From: a virus
Strand: one strand, 5' to 3'
IMG/VR virus record: IMGVR_UViG_3300020442_003467
Span: 1 to 35,113 of that record
DNA: 35,113 bases
This document shows positions 9,801 through 16,895 of the stretch, in pieces. The notes beneath the pieces are model-generated. The model was not told the DNA's origin. It searched no databases and worked only from the letters and a program-made list of their open reading frames with translations. Both the position numbers and the translations under genes were made by a program. Numbering within the stretch: the stretch's first letter is position 1; each line of letters starts with the position of its first letter.

Positions 9801-10596
9801 TGGTATATTAAAATATAACGAAGCTTGGACTCCATCTGGAGAAGTAAAATCTGGAGGTGCAAAATTAGCAGCTATAATTAATAAAGTTAACAAGAATATA
9901 AAGACAAAGTTTGCATTTAAGGGTCCAAATGTAATTACTATGCATAAGGATAAAGATTATTCAGCTAAGAGGTCAAAATATATCGGCGCTTTGAACAAGT
10001 TACAGAATATATATAGATTAAAGGATAGTGATGAATTATCGTTATATCATCAACATTTTTGGTTGGAATACATATTAGCAGGAGCAAACTCCTCAGATTA
10101 CAAGAATATCCCAGACAATGTATTATATCCTCTTATGAAAAGATGGGCATTTTCTGATAAAAGTTATAAGATGACACAAATAAACAAGTTAAAGGACAAT
10201 CATCCAAAGTTTGTAGATTGGGTAAAATCAACAGAAAAATTAGATCATGCAAAAATGCTAAAGGATAATATGAGACCATTTGAAGAAATATTCTTTGGAG
10301 TTGGAGCAGAAATATTATCAAATGCTAGTAACTATTTAAGCGTTAATCCAAGTAAAACTGCAAAAAAACTAAGAGATGATTTGGCAAAGGCTGCTAAAAC
10401 TCTAATGGCCAAAAAGGATTTTTCTAATGTCGATAAACTTAAAGCACAATTGAAAAAACTAAAAGCAATGCCAGGATTAGAAAAAGCAGCACCAACTGAA
10501 GGATTAGTTTTCAAATATAAGGGTAAAGTTTATAAGTTTACAGGATTCTTTGCACCGATTAATCAAATTTTAGGATTAGAAAAATTTAGCAGGTAA
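6838..10596 (+). CDS. Multidomain protein: nucleotidylyltransferase + ADP-ribosyltransferase + RNA-ligase-like
   Basis: 1252 residues, SD TTGGAGAG. N-terminal ~200 residues unrecognised. Residues 226-372: HIGH-type nucleotidylyltransferase (GRFQPFGPHHKK at 231-242, with first motif His replaced but H240 kept; ISGTTMRKLL at 363-372), resembling NMN adenylyltransferases. About 415-465: a small SH3-like module (GDTILVGRFKNKK), then a Lys-rich linker. About 640-765: an R-S-E ADP-ribosyltransferase pattern (R647 in IERGI; FSLS at 682-685; E732-Q-E734), spaced as in the VIP2/Alt class. About 850-1250: ligase-type domain with K885 in EKLDG, NWANIEIIYP at 962-971 and EGLVFK at 1221-1226 with later Lys. 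Upstream of the terminase, it could be an Alt-like injected protein. The ligase and transferase motifs are strong; ART is a by-eye call. Confidence 0.75.
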   Translation: MSKSFGKNIAYSVIYGVDAVVIDDDFIESFIPKSKVLSESSKVQGVYSDEGLYDFYNGFSSYKKVTKEKAAKVLGWKIVDYIIDKRANDPFFELNMMVDDGSGMKGRANTVSYGGTVLTGDKSLDSGDYKYMKEMDQIVNALGWDVIKYMGVGPNRKSKVVVIPSKDMEKMADKVNESVIRIRYNEEFGAPPGMLPSPSRKGVKKAKKRKDRSIYSEQENNIEKLVAIYPGRFQPFGPHHKKSYEFLKSRFDIVYIATSDKSGGSRHPMNFSQKKKHMMKMGIPSSAIVKERQVYVPKKLMSKFDGDTTAFVFGVGAKDEGRLTGGKYFKQYRKNYNRLKGFDHHGYTLEIPHTSIRVGGMEISGTTMRKLLGSEEFDIKLKKKFFKKMFGYFDQKTFEMFTGVFKEEIKLDVEIGDTILVGRFKNKKMKVKSIGKDKHGMPTINGRKVVTFRKLQEDKKTYKAINKDSGKVATFDSEAARDAAIDKGTHSSVVTKKQKAKKKFKAPKIKIPSFADLQKKKAEKKAKYGNKPRKPNIVDGVDVIRNEDDLEHFKYKFTKEAETVDNVNDYGDRVAEQYRRQKENMPEDQRRQLEDDAQSWKKLGGYEAIQDAIRNGEISEQDIRDRNERMSETAHTSVVKIEQPIERGIVIPTEDVDTFLDRFVEGEMVEIPDESGHGSSGFSLSARTARFFSKPTNDYEDEASILIRIEPNENGEVRGLYIDGEDNDFASEQELIRSSKSKAKVKSIERVKYPSGKMVIIVTLQEPNELTESTVDLVDKEVGDELSKKYLEGPLNPDPGSVKENYTFGKDWIPTSLAQRKKMKRIHQKLNRSIREQKELLLMGGAYGHMAHPFDDYGLTFGELKDIIDLGLQGKLDKEEAVTEKLDGQNIMISAIDGIAVAARNKGDLKRGGMDLKGVRAKFANHIQSVKDAFVFSMKDIASSVEKMSKKDQESLFANGKNWANIEIIYPENKNVIDYDGPATIVFHGILKYNEAWTPSGEVKSGGAKLAAIINKVNKNIKTKFAFKGPNVITMHKDKDYSAKRSKYIGALNKLQNIYRLKDSDELSLYHQHFWLEYILAGANSSDYKNIPDNVLYPLMKRWAFSDKSYKMTQINKLKDNHPKFVDWVKSTEKLDHAKMLKDNMRPFEEIFFGVGAEILSNASNYLSVNPSKTAKKLRDDLAKAAKTLMAKKDFSNVDKLKAQLKKLKAMPGLEKAAPTEGLVFKYKGKVYKFTGFFAPINQILGLEKFSR

Positions 10597-10599
10597 AAT

Positions 10600-11154
10600 A
10601 TGAATAGTGAAGATAAAGCTCTAAAAGCCATATTAGAGGGAAAACCAGTTACTAAACGAGTAATGGTTGGTTATGAAGGTAAAAAACAAAAAAGCGGTGA
10701 TCAAAAAAGTAGATTAACTGATATTATGGCTGAGGCTAGAATGCCTATGTTTTGTCCTAAGTGTGACAAGATTATGAAAAATACAAAGTTAGATGGTAAA
10801 ATGTGGAGATTGTATGATCATTGTTTTGATTGTCAAATACAAGTAGAGCACAAAATGAGAATAGATGGTACATTTGAATTATGGGAAAAATCTAGGTATC
10901 TTAGAAATAAAGAATCAATTATAAAAGAACAGATAGGGTCAATAGAAGAGTGGAAAAATCAAGGAGATATGTCAGTAGTTGAACCAATTAATGTTGATAG
11001 TGGAGCTGTTCACATAGAAAAATATCAGAGAGATAGTAAACTTTTAGAAATAGCCGAAGAAGCATTGGTTGATTTAGGAGGAAGTCTCAAACAAATTAGA
11101 GAACGTATAAAGGAAGTCGATGCCGAGCTCGAAGCAAATAAAAGACCAGATTAA
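10600..11154 (+). CDS. Zinc-ribbon protein in the small-terminase position
   Basis: 184 residues, start 3 bases after the preceding stop. Four cysteines form a treble-clef/zinc-ribbon pattern: MFCPKCDK at residues ~50-57 and DHCFDCQ at ~76-82. A long charged helical C-terminus (SKLLEIAEEALVDL, then KQIRERIKEVDAELEANK) should form a coiled coil. The 3' end overlaps the terminase gene by 35 bases. In T4 the gene before gp17 is gp16, the small terminase; position and coiled coil fit a DNA-recognition partner, but the zinc ribbon is not typical and I see no sequence match to gp16. Confidence 0.7.
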   Translation: MNSEDKALKAILEGKPVTKRVMVGYEGKKQKSGDQKSRLTDIMAEARMPMFCPKCDKIMKNTKLDGKMWRLYDHCFDCQIQVEHKMRIDGTFELWEKSRYLRNKESIIKEQIGSIEEWKNQGDMSVVEPINVDSGAVHIEKYQRDSKLLEIAEEALVDLGGSLKQIRERIKEVDAELEANKRPD

Positions 11155-12691
11155 AACTGAATATGTAAAGTGTGCTTTAGATCCAGTTTACTTTATGCGG
11201 GAGTACTGTTTTATACAGCATCCAGTAAAGGGTAAAATGAAATTTGACCTATACCCCTTTCAAGAAAAAACATTACGGGATTTTAAAGAACATGACTATA
11301 ACGTAATATTGAAAGCAAGACAGCTGGGTATATCCACATTGTCTGCAGGTTACTCCCTATGGCTAATGAATTTTCATGCGGATAAAAATATACTTGTCAT
11401 TGCAACTAAGCAGGAGGTAGCTAAAAACCTAGTAACTAAAGTTAGGGTTATGCATAAAGAGTTACCAAATTGGTTGAAACAAGGATGTGCAGAAGATAAT
11501 AAACTTTCACTTAGATATAATAACGGTTCACAAATAAAGGCAATTTCATCAACTGGAGAGGCTGGTAGATCTGAAGCTCTATCACTTCTGATTATAGATG
11601 AGGCTGCGTTCATTAAAAACATAGACGAAATATGGGCAGCTTCTCAACAGACGCTAGCAACTGGTGGTAAATGTATTGCACTTTCTACTCCAAACGGTAT
11701 GGGTAATTGGTTTCATAAAACTTGGACAGATGCAGAAGAGGGAGCAAATAGTTTTAATTTTATACGATTACATTGGACAGTTCATCCAAACAGAGAACAA
11801 GATTGGAGAGATGAGCAAAATAAGTTGTTAGGTCCTGATATGGCAGCGCAAGAATGTGATTGTGATTTTATAAGTTCTGGTCAATCAGTAATTCCTGGAG
11901 AATTAATAAAAGAAATGCAAGATCATTCTGTTTGTACACCCATTGAAAAACGATATGAGGATGCTTTATGGATATGGAAACATCCAGAACCAAACAAAAA
12001 CTATTTACTGTCTGCTGACGTTGCAAGAGGAGATGGAGCTGATTTTTCAGCATTTCATATATTTGATTTGACAACTTTAGAACAGGTAGCCGAATATAGA
12101 TCTAAGGAAGATACTACGAGATACGCTGGAATATTGATGGCGATGGCTACAGAATATAACGATGCTCTTCTAGTTGTGGAAAATAATAACGTAGGATGGG
12201 CAGTATTACAAACCATTATAGATAGAGATTACAGAAATCTATTTTGGATGAAAAAAGACTTGAAATATGTAGATTCTAAAACACAATATACAAATAGGTA
12301 TAGAGGTGAAAATAAAATGATGGTACCTGGATTTACTACATCAAGCAAAAGTAGACCATTAATTATTGAAAATTTATCTAAGTTTTGTAGAGATAAATCT
12401 GTAAAAATAAACTCTATTAGAACTATAGATGAATTATATGTTTTCATATTTAATAATGGTAAGGCAGAAGCTTTAAAAGGATATAATGATGATTTAGTCA
12501 TGAGCCTAGCAATTGGCTTGTGGATAAGGGAAACAGCTCTTAGACTTCATGAAGAAAATCTAAGAGTCACTAGAGATACCATGGCAAAAATGGATGGTAA
12601 CTCTGGAGTCTACAAGTTTGAGGAAGAAGACGATTATGGTTGGGAACAACGAGTAGGCGATAAGAAAGAATCACTAACTTGGTTAATATAA
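11120..12691 (+). CDS. terL: Terminase large subunit (gp17-like)
   Basis: 523 residues (T4 gp17 is about 610). It packages phage DNA into proheads with an N-terminal ATPase and a C-terminal nuclease that cuts concatemers. ATPase: KARQLGIST at 65-73 is a deviant Walker A, with the Lys at the front rather than in GKT; LLIIDEAAF holds Walker B Asp160-Glu161; the coupling motif lies in ALSTPNG. Nuclease: LSADVARGDGADFSAFHIFD carries the first metal Asp (D300), with a later acidic cluster near YNDDLVMSLAIGLW. AAGGA precedes the ATG, which lies inside the upstream gene. It is followed one base later by the portal gene, so sheath and tube genes have been moved away from the T4 order. Confidence 0.95.
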   Translation: MPSSKQIKDQIKTEYVKCALDPVYFMREYCFIQHPVKGKMKFDLYPFQEKTLRDFKEHDYNVILKARQLGISTLSAGYSLWLMNFHADKNILVIATKQEVAKNLVTKVRVMHKELPNWLKQGCAEDNKLSLRYNNGSQIKAISSTGEAGRSEALSLLIIDEAAFIKNIDEIWAASQQTLATGGKCIALSTPNGMGNWFHKTWTDAEEGANSFNFIRLHWTVHPNREQDWRDEQNKLLGPDMAAQECDCDFISSGQSVIPGELIKEMQDHSVCTPIEKRYEDALWIWKHPEPNKNYLLSADVARGDGADFSAFHIFDLTTLEQVAEYRSKEDTTRYAGILMAMATEYNDALLVVENNNVGWAVLQTIIDRDYRNLFWMKKDLKYVDSKTQYTNRYRGENKMMVPGFTTSSKSRPLIIENLSKFCRDKSVKINSIRTIDELYVFIFNNGKAEALKGYNDDLVMSLAIGLWIRETALRLHEENLRVTRDTMAKMDGNSGVYKFEEEDDYGWEQRVGDKKESLTWLI

Positions 12692-12692
12692 A

Positions 12693-14477
12693 ATGGCAAA
12701 ACAAGATACATTTACTGATCGAATAAGAAGACTTTTTTCTTCCAACGTTATCGTAAGAAACGTAGGTGGTAAAAAGTTAAAAATAGTAGATACTAGTCAA
12801 ATGCAGGCTGGATCTAAAACATTAATGGACAGATATACAAAACTGTATACTACACAAGCTGGACACGGCGGGTACATGGGTTACAGTGGAGAATTGGCAA
12901 AAGCTCAGAGGATTTCTCTATTTAGAGATTATGAAGCAATGGATGATGACGCAATCCTGTCTTCTGCTTTAGACGTATACGCTGATGAATCAACAATGAA
13001 ATCTGAATATGGTAATGTATTAGAAATAAAGTCTAATAATACCCAAATACAAGAAATATTACACAATTTATTTTATGATATATTAAATATAGAATTTAAT
13101 CTTTGGCCATGGATTCGTAACATGTGTAAGTATGGTGATTTCTTTTTGAATTTAGAAATAGCTGAAAACTATGGAATTGTTAATGTGTTACCATTATCTC
13201 CATACGATGTTTCTAGAATCGAAGGAGCAGATCCTGAAAATCCAAATGAAGTTAAATTTATATTAGATGCAACTGATCCTAGAAATTATGCTGGAAATTC
13301 TAACAGAAAAGAATTTGAAAATTTTGAAATAGCTCACTTTAGATTGTTATCAGATTCAAACTATATACCTTATGGTAAGTCAATGGTTGAGGGTGGTAGA
13401 AGAGTTTGGAAACAATTGAGTCTTATGGAAGACGCTATGTTAATTCATAGAATTATGAGAGCACCAGAAAAACGAGTCTTTAAGGTTGACATTGGTAACT
13501 TACCACCTGGAGAAGTTGATTCTTACATGAAAAGAATTATTGATAAGATGAAAAAGGCTCCAGTTATAGACGAACAATCTGGTGAATACAATTTAAAATA
13601 TAATATGCAGAATCTAACAGAGGATTTTTATCTTCCAGTTAGAGGTGGAGATTCTGGTACCAATATTGAATCATTACCAGGATTGACTTATGAAGCAGTA
13701 GAAGATATTGAATATCTAAGGAACAAACTGTTAGCATCATTAAAAATACCAAAAGCATTTTTAGGATATGAAGAACAAGTTGGATCAAAAGCAACACTAG
13801 CAGCAGAAGATGTAAGGTTTGCTAGAACTATTGAAAGAATACAAAGGATTGTAATAAGTGAATTGACAAAAATTGCTGTGGCACACTTATATTCTCAGGG
13901 ATATACAGATTCGGCACTAGTAGATTTTGAATTGGAGTTAACAAATCCTTCTACAATATATGAACAAGAGAGATTAGATCTTTGGGAGAAAAAGAATACT
14001 ATCGCCAGAGATATGAAATCTGAAGCGTTAGTTTCCCAGCAGTGGATATATGACAACGTATTCAACTTTAGTGATGAAGAAGTAAAGAAGATTAAAGAAG
14101 AAGTAATTGAAGATAAAAAGCAGACTTTTAGACATCAATCTATTGAAGGTGAAGGACACGATCCAGCACAACCAGCTCAAGAAGGACAATTAAAAGGTGC
14201 AGAAGGCTCACAAAAAGGAATGGAAGACGAAGATAAGGATGAAAATGATAGAGATAAGGAAGACAGGGACACCTATGGAGTTAGAGATGTTTTAGGTAAA
14301 CATGACTATTTGCACTCTAATGAAAGAGGAGAAGATGATTCTATACGTCATAAGTTTAGAAAAAGTCCTTTAGCATTATCCCATTTTGATAAGATGAAAT
14401 CTCATTTTGAGAAAAAGGAGCAGAAGATACTGAACGAGGTTGAAGATATAGAGAAGGATTTAAAAGAAAAGTCCTAA
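12693..14477 (+). CDS. Portal vertex protein (gp20-like)
   Basis: 594 residues (T4 gp20 is about 524). Twelve copies form the ring through which DNA is packaged and on which the prohead assembles. Family-typical stretches are present: MDDDAILSSALDVYADEST, then YGDFFLNLEI, VLPLSPYDVSRIEG, ALLIH-type region EDAMLIHRIMRAPEKRVF, and the stem/crown segment LRNKLLASLKIPKAFLGYEE. The C-terminal ~110 residues are a highly charged extension (EGQLKGAEGSQKGMEDEDKD) longer than in T4. The ATG is one base after the terminase stop with no clear SD, suggesting coupled translation. Confidence 0.95.
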   Translation: MAKQDTFTDRIRRLFSSNVIVRNVGGKKLKIVDTSQMQAGSKTLMDRYTKLYTTQAGHGGYMGYSGELAKAQRISLFRDYEAMDDDAILSSALDVYADESTMKSEYGNVLEIKSNNTQIQEILHNLFYDILNIEFNLWPWIRNMCKYGDFFLNLEIAENYGIVNVLPLSPYDVSRIEGADPENPNEVKFILDATDPRNYAGNSNRKEFENFEIAHFRLLSDSNYIPYGKSMVEGGRRVWKQLSLMEDAMLIHRIMRAPEKRVFKVDIGNLPPGEVDSYMKRIIDKMKKAPVIDEQSGEYNLKYNMQNLTEDFYLPVRGGDSGTNIESLPGLTYEAVEDIEYLRNKLLASLKIPKAFLGYEEQVGSKATLAAEDVRFARTIERIQRIVISELTKIAVAHLYSQGYTDSALVDFELELTNPSTIYEQERLDLWEKKNTIARDMKSEALVSQQWIYDNVFNFSDEEVKKIKEEVIEDKKQTFRHQSIEGEGHDPAQPAQEGQLKGAEGSQKGMEDEDKDENDRDKEDRDTYGVRDVLGKHDYLHSNERGEDDSIRHKFRKSPLALSHFDKMKSHFEKKEQKILNEVEDIEKDLKEKS

Positions 14478-14493
14478 AAGTTAAATAACATAA

Positions 14494-14513
14494 TATTTAT
14501 AATCGAAATAATA
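14494..14513 (+). promoter_or_regulatory. Candidate phage late promoter (TATTTATAA motif)
   Basis: TATTTATAA, three bases, then AAATAATA, starting 40 bases before the TTG start of the next gene. The same block occurs at 21114 with identical conserved positions and in looser form at 24526 and 18182, each in an intergenic gap. Read on the other strand the core is TTATAAATA, which contains the T4 late consensus TATAAATA. No minus-strand gene is present, so the forward reading is favoured by position. Confidence 0.5.
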
Positions 14514-14533
14514 ACTTAGCTAAGGGGTTAATT

Positions 14534-15373
14534 TTGAAACATTCGAAGTTTAAAAATACCGGGCTCTTATTTGAGCTTTTAACAAGACAAATAACAGCAG
14601 ATATTTTAAATGAGGAAAGCAAATCTAAAGCAATGGCAATATTGCAAAAATGCTTCCATAAAAAATCTGAACTATTTAAAGAGAGTCAACTGTTCAGTGT
14701 TATCATTGATTCAAAATTCAAAGATACAGAAAAAGCTACTCATCTCGTTGAAAGTACAGTTAAGGCTTTCAAGGGTCATGTAAACCAAAAGAAACTACAA
14801 AGAGAAAAATACGAACTTATTAAACAAATAAAGGAAAATTTTTCAATAAACGATTTTTTACGTTCAAGGGTTTCCAACTATAGATTATTGGCAGCAATAA
14901 ACAATGTTTTATATCAGGATTTTTCCGATCCAGTTAAGAGTTCTAAAAACCATTTTACTGTTTTAGAGCACATGACTAGAAAAGAAGAGAAAGTTGAAGA
15001 AAAAACTGTAAAAACACTTAAAAAGGAAAATTCAGATCTAAGAGCATTGGCATATAAAATTTTAGTAGACAAATTTAATAACAAATATAAGGCTCTACTA
15101 CCAGAACAAAAAACAGTTCTAAAAGAATACGTAAACAATATTTCAAATACTAACGCCCTAAATGAATTTCTAGAATCCAAATTTACTGAAATATCATATA
15201 ACCTCAAAAAAATGTTACCTAAAATAAACAATAGGGTAATAAAGATAAAAATTAAAGAGTGTTTAAACCTTATAGCTAATAAACCAGTTAAGAGTGCAAA
15301 CTCCAATAATGTTTTGAAAATAATGAGATTTTATCAGTTAATGGAGGACGTTAAAATTGCAATCAAATCTTAA
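14534..15373 (+). CDS. Prohead-region protein of unknown function
   Basis: 279 residues with a TTG start supported by AAGGGG nine bases upstream; no ATG gives a comparable product. It is Lys-rich and almost wholly helical (FELLTRQITADIL at the start, LLAAINNVLYQDF mid-protein, FYQLMEDVKIAIK at the end). It lies between portal and prohead protease, where T4 has its small prohead core genes (67 and 68), but is much larger and shows no sequence match that I recognise. The likely role is in prohead core or portal assembly, inferred from location. Its end overlaps the next gene by 17 bases. Confidence 0.75.
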   Translation: MKHSKFKNTGLLFELLTRQITADILNEESKSKAMAILQKCFHKKSELFKESQLFSVIIDSKFKDTEKATHLVESTVKAFKGHVNQKKLQREKYELIKQIKENFSINDFLRSRVSNYRLLAAINNVLYQDFSDPVKSSKNHFTVLEHMTRKEEKVEEKTVKTLKKENSDLRALAYKILVDKFNNKYKALLPEQKTVLKEYVNNISNTNALNEFLESKFTEISYNLKKMLPKINNRVIKIKIKECLNLIANKPVKSANSNNVLKIMRFYQLMEDVKIAIKS

Positions 15374-15791
15374 GAAGCTTAGGGAAATGATACGAGAGTT
15401 GATTCGTAAAGAATTGGCTGAAGCGAGTGTTACTGGTAATATAGACGGCGGAGAAGGTCCTCCTAAAACACCTTATGCTTTTAGAGATCCTAAAGATGAT
15501 GATAAGGATGAAGATGATTTAAAACTTTCCGCTGGTATGAGTGTAGTTAAGGAAAATTATTGGCATTATAGAAATGATGAGTCTTTGTCAACAAAGCAAA
15601 AACTAGCTAAGTCCATGACGGAGATCAGAAATAGAATTACAGAGATTGAAAGATTAGTAAAATATAATGTTAAACTTAAGAATGAAATGAGATTCGAATC
15701 GGCTCAGTATATGAAGAGAACAAAAACTGCTCTTGGTAAAATTTCTGAAAAGTTGGTTAGATTATCTTTAAAAGTTAAGGATTTAGTATAA
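15357..15791 (+). CDS. Small prohead-region protein, unknown function
   Basis: 144 residues with a TTG start and a strong GGAGG eight bases before it, inside the end of the preceding gene. The N-terminus is a basic amphipathic helix (LKKLREMIRELIRKELAEA), then an acidic linker (DPKDDDKDEDD), then a long helical region (EIRNRITEIERLVKYNVKL). A helix-acidic-helix layout and position next to the protease fit a prohead core protein. The stop TAA overlaps the ATG of the protease gene. Confidence 0.7.
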   Translation: MQSNLKKLREMIRELIRKELAEASVTGNIDGGEGPPKTPYAFRDPKDDDKDEDDLKLSAGMSVVKENYWHYRNDESLSTKQKLAKSMTEIRNRITEIERLVKYNVKLKNEMRFESAQYMKRTKTALGKISEKLVRLSLKVKDLV

Positions 15792-16396
15792 TGAATAAAT
15801 CACTATTAGTTGATGTAATACCATTTGATATTACACCAGAAAAAATAAACGAATCCATTAGTGCCAACGGTGGAAGGTTGATTGTAAAGGGAGTTCTTCA
15901 AAGAGCGGAATCTCAAAACCAAAATGGTAGAGTATACCCTAAAGAAATTTTAGTACGTGAAGCTAAAAAATATACAGATGAATTTATAGAAGAAAGACGA
16001 GCAATGGGAGAGTTAGATCATCCAGATAGCTCAGTCGTAAATTTACAAAACGTTTCTCATAATGTATTAGAAATGCATTGGAAGGGGAATGATTTGCTTG
16101 GAACAGTTGAAGTATTGAGTACTCCAGCAGGAAACATATTAAAAGAACTGTTTAAGAGTGGAATAAAATTAGGAATTAGCTCCAGAGGATTAGGATCTAT
16201 TAAGCAAGAAGCAAAGGGTGATGAAGTACAAAATGATTTTGAACTTATCGCATTTGATTTTGTTTCAAATCCTTCTACACATGGAGCGTTTTTAAGTCCC
16301 GTTAACGAATCAAAAGGAAGTAAAGCCGTTTCAGCAAAATGGCAAAGAGTTGAGAGGGACATACGAAACATTTTAATGGGGAATCATAATGGCTAA
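15791..16396 (+). CDS. Prohead core protease (gp21-like, peptidase S73 type)
   Basis: 201 residues (T4 gp21 is about 212). It matures the prohead by cutting scaffold, capsid and internal proteins, usually after (I/L)xE. Catalytic motifs are visible: His77 in GELDHPDSS, Ser130/131 in LGISSRGLG, and an Asp in IAFDFVSNPSTHGAF. The early segment SQNQNGRVYPKEIL is typical of the family. It overlaps both neighbours by a few bases. Possible target sites are seen in the scaffold (IIGE near its C-terminus) and capsid protein (LIDE, residues 60-63). Confidence 0.94.
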   Translation: MNKSLLVDVIPFDITPEKINESISANGGRLIVKGVLQRAESQNQNGRVYPKEILVREAKKYTDEFIEERRAMGELDHPDSSVVNLQNVSHNVLEMHWKGNDLLGTVEVLSTPAGNILKELFKSGIKLGISSRGLGSIKQEAKGDEVQNDFELIAFDFVSNPSTHGAFLSPVNESKGSKAVSAKWQRVERDIRNILMGNHNG

Positions 16397-16895
16397 GAAA
16401 AATATCAAACTTAAAGATATTGTAAACGAAAATATTGGTGGTATGGTACCACTTAAACCATTAGGAAATATGTTTACTGAAGTAGATGGTCCTAAAAAAA
16501 TGGATACAACCAGTCTTCTTAAGATGGCTAAAGAATTAGTAGCAAAAGAAGAAGATGATAAGCTTATGACAAAAGAAGATTTAGTTGGTACAGTTAATAA
16601 TTTTTCATCTTATGGTCCTTCAATATACAAAAAGCATAATTTAGCAGAAGTTGGAGCTAAGTTTACTGAGATAGCAGCTGCAGCTCAAAAGCATGTAACT
16701 GAAGAAACAGCAGATTGGTTTGATAGAGTTACCGTTCAAAGAAATATGAATGACCTCAAAAAACAAGCTGGTCAATTTAATAAGATTGCTTCCGAAGCAC
16801 AAGCTCTTCAGGATAGAATGGCTGCTTTATACGAAGATATGGGAGGCATACTTAACAGATACTTCGATATTAACGAGTTGAACGAGGAAGACTAA
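16389..16895 (+). CDS. Prohead-region protein, unknown function
   Basis: 168 residues starting MAKKNIKLKDIVNENIGG, overlapping the protease gene by 8 bases with GGGGA upstream of the ATG. Mostly helical; the C-terminal third (DLKKQAGQFNKIASEAQAL, then MAALYEDMGGILNRYFDINEL) is likely coiled coil. The N-terminal basic helix followed by a Pro/Gly segment (MVPLKPLGNMF) looks like a cleavable leader of a prohead core protein. No known family recognised. Its stop overlaps the next ATG. Confidence 0.7.
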   Translation: MAKKNIKLKDIVNENIGGMVPLKPLGNMFTEVDGPKKMDTTSLLKMAKELVAKEEDDKLMTKEDLVGTVNNFSSYGPSIYKKHNLAEVGAKFTEIAAAAQKHVTEETADWFDRVTVQRNMNDLKKQAGQFNKIASEAQALQDRMAALYEDMGGILNRYFDINELNEED

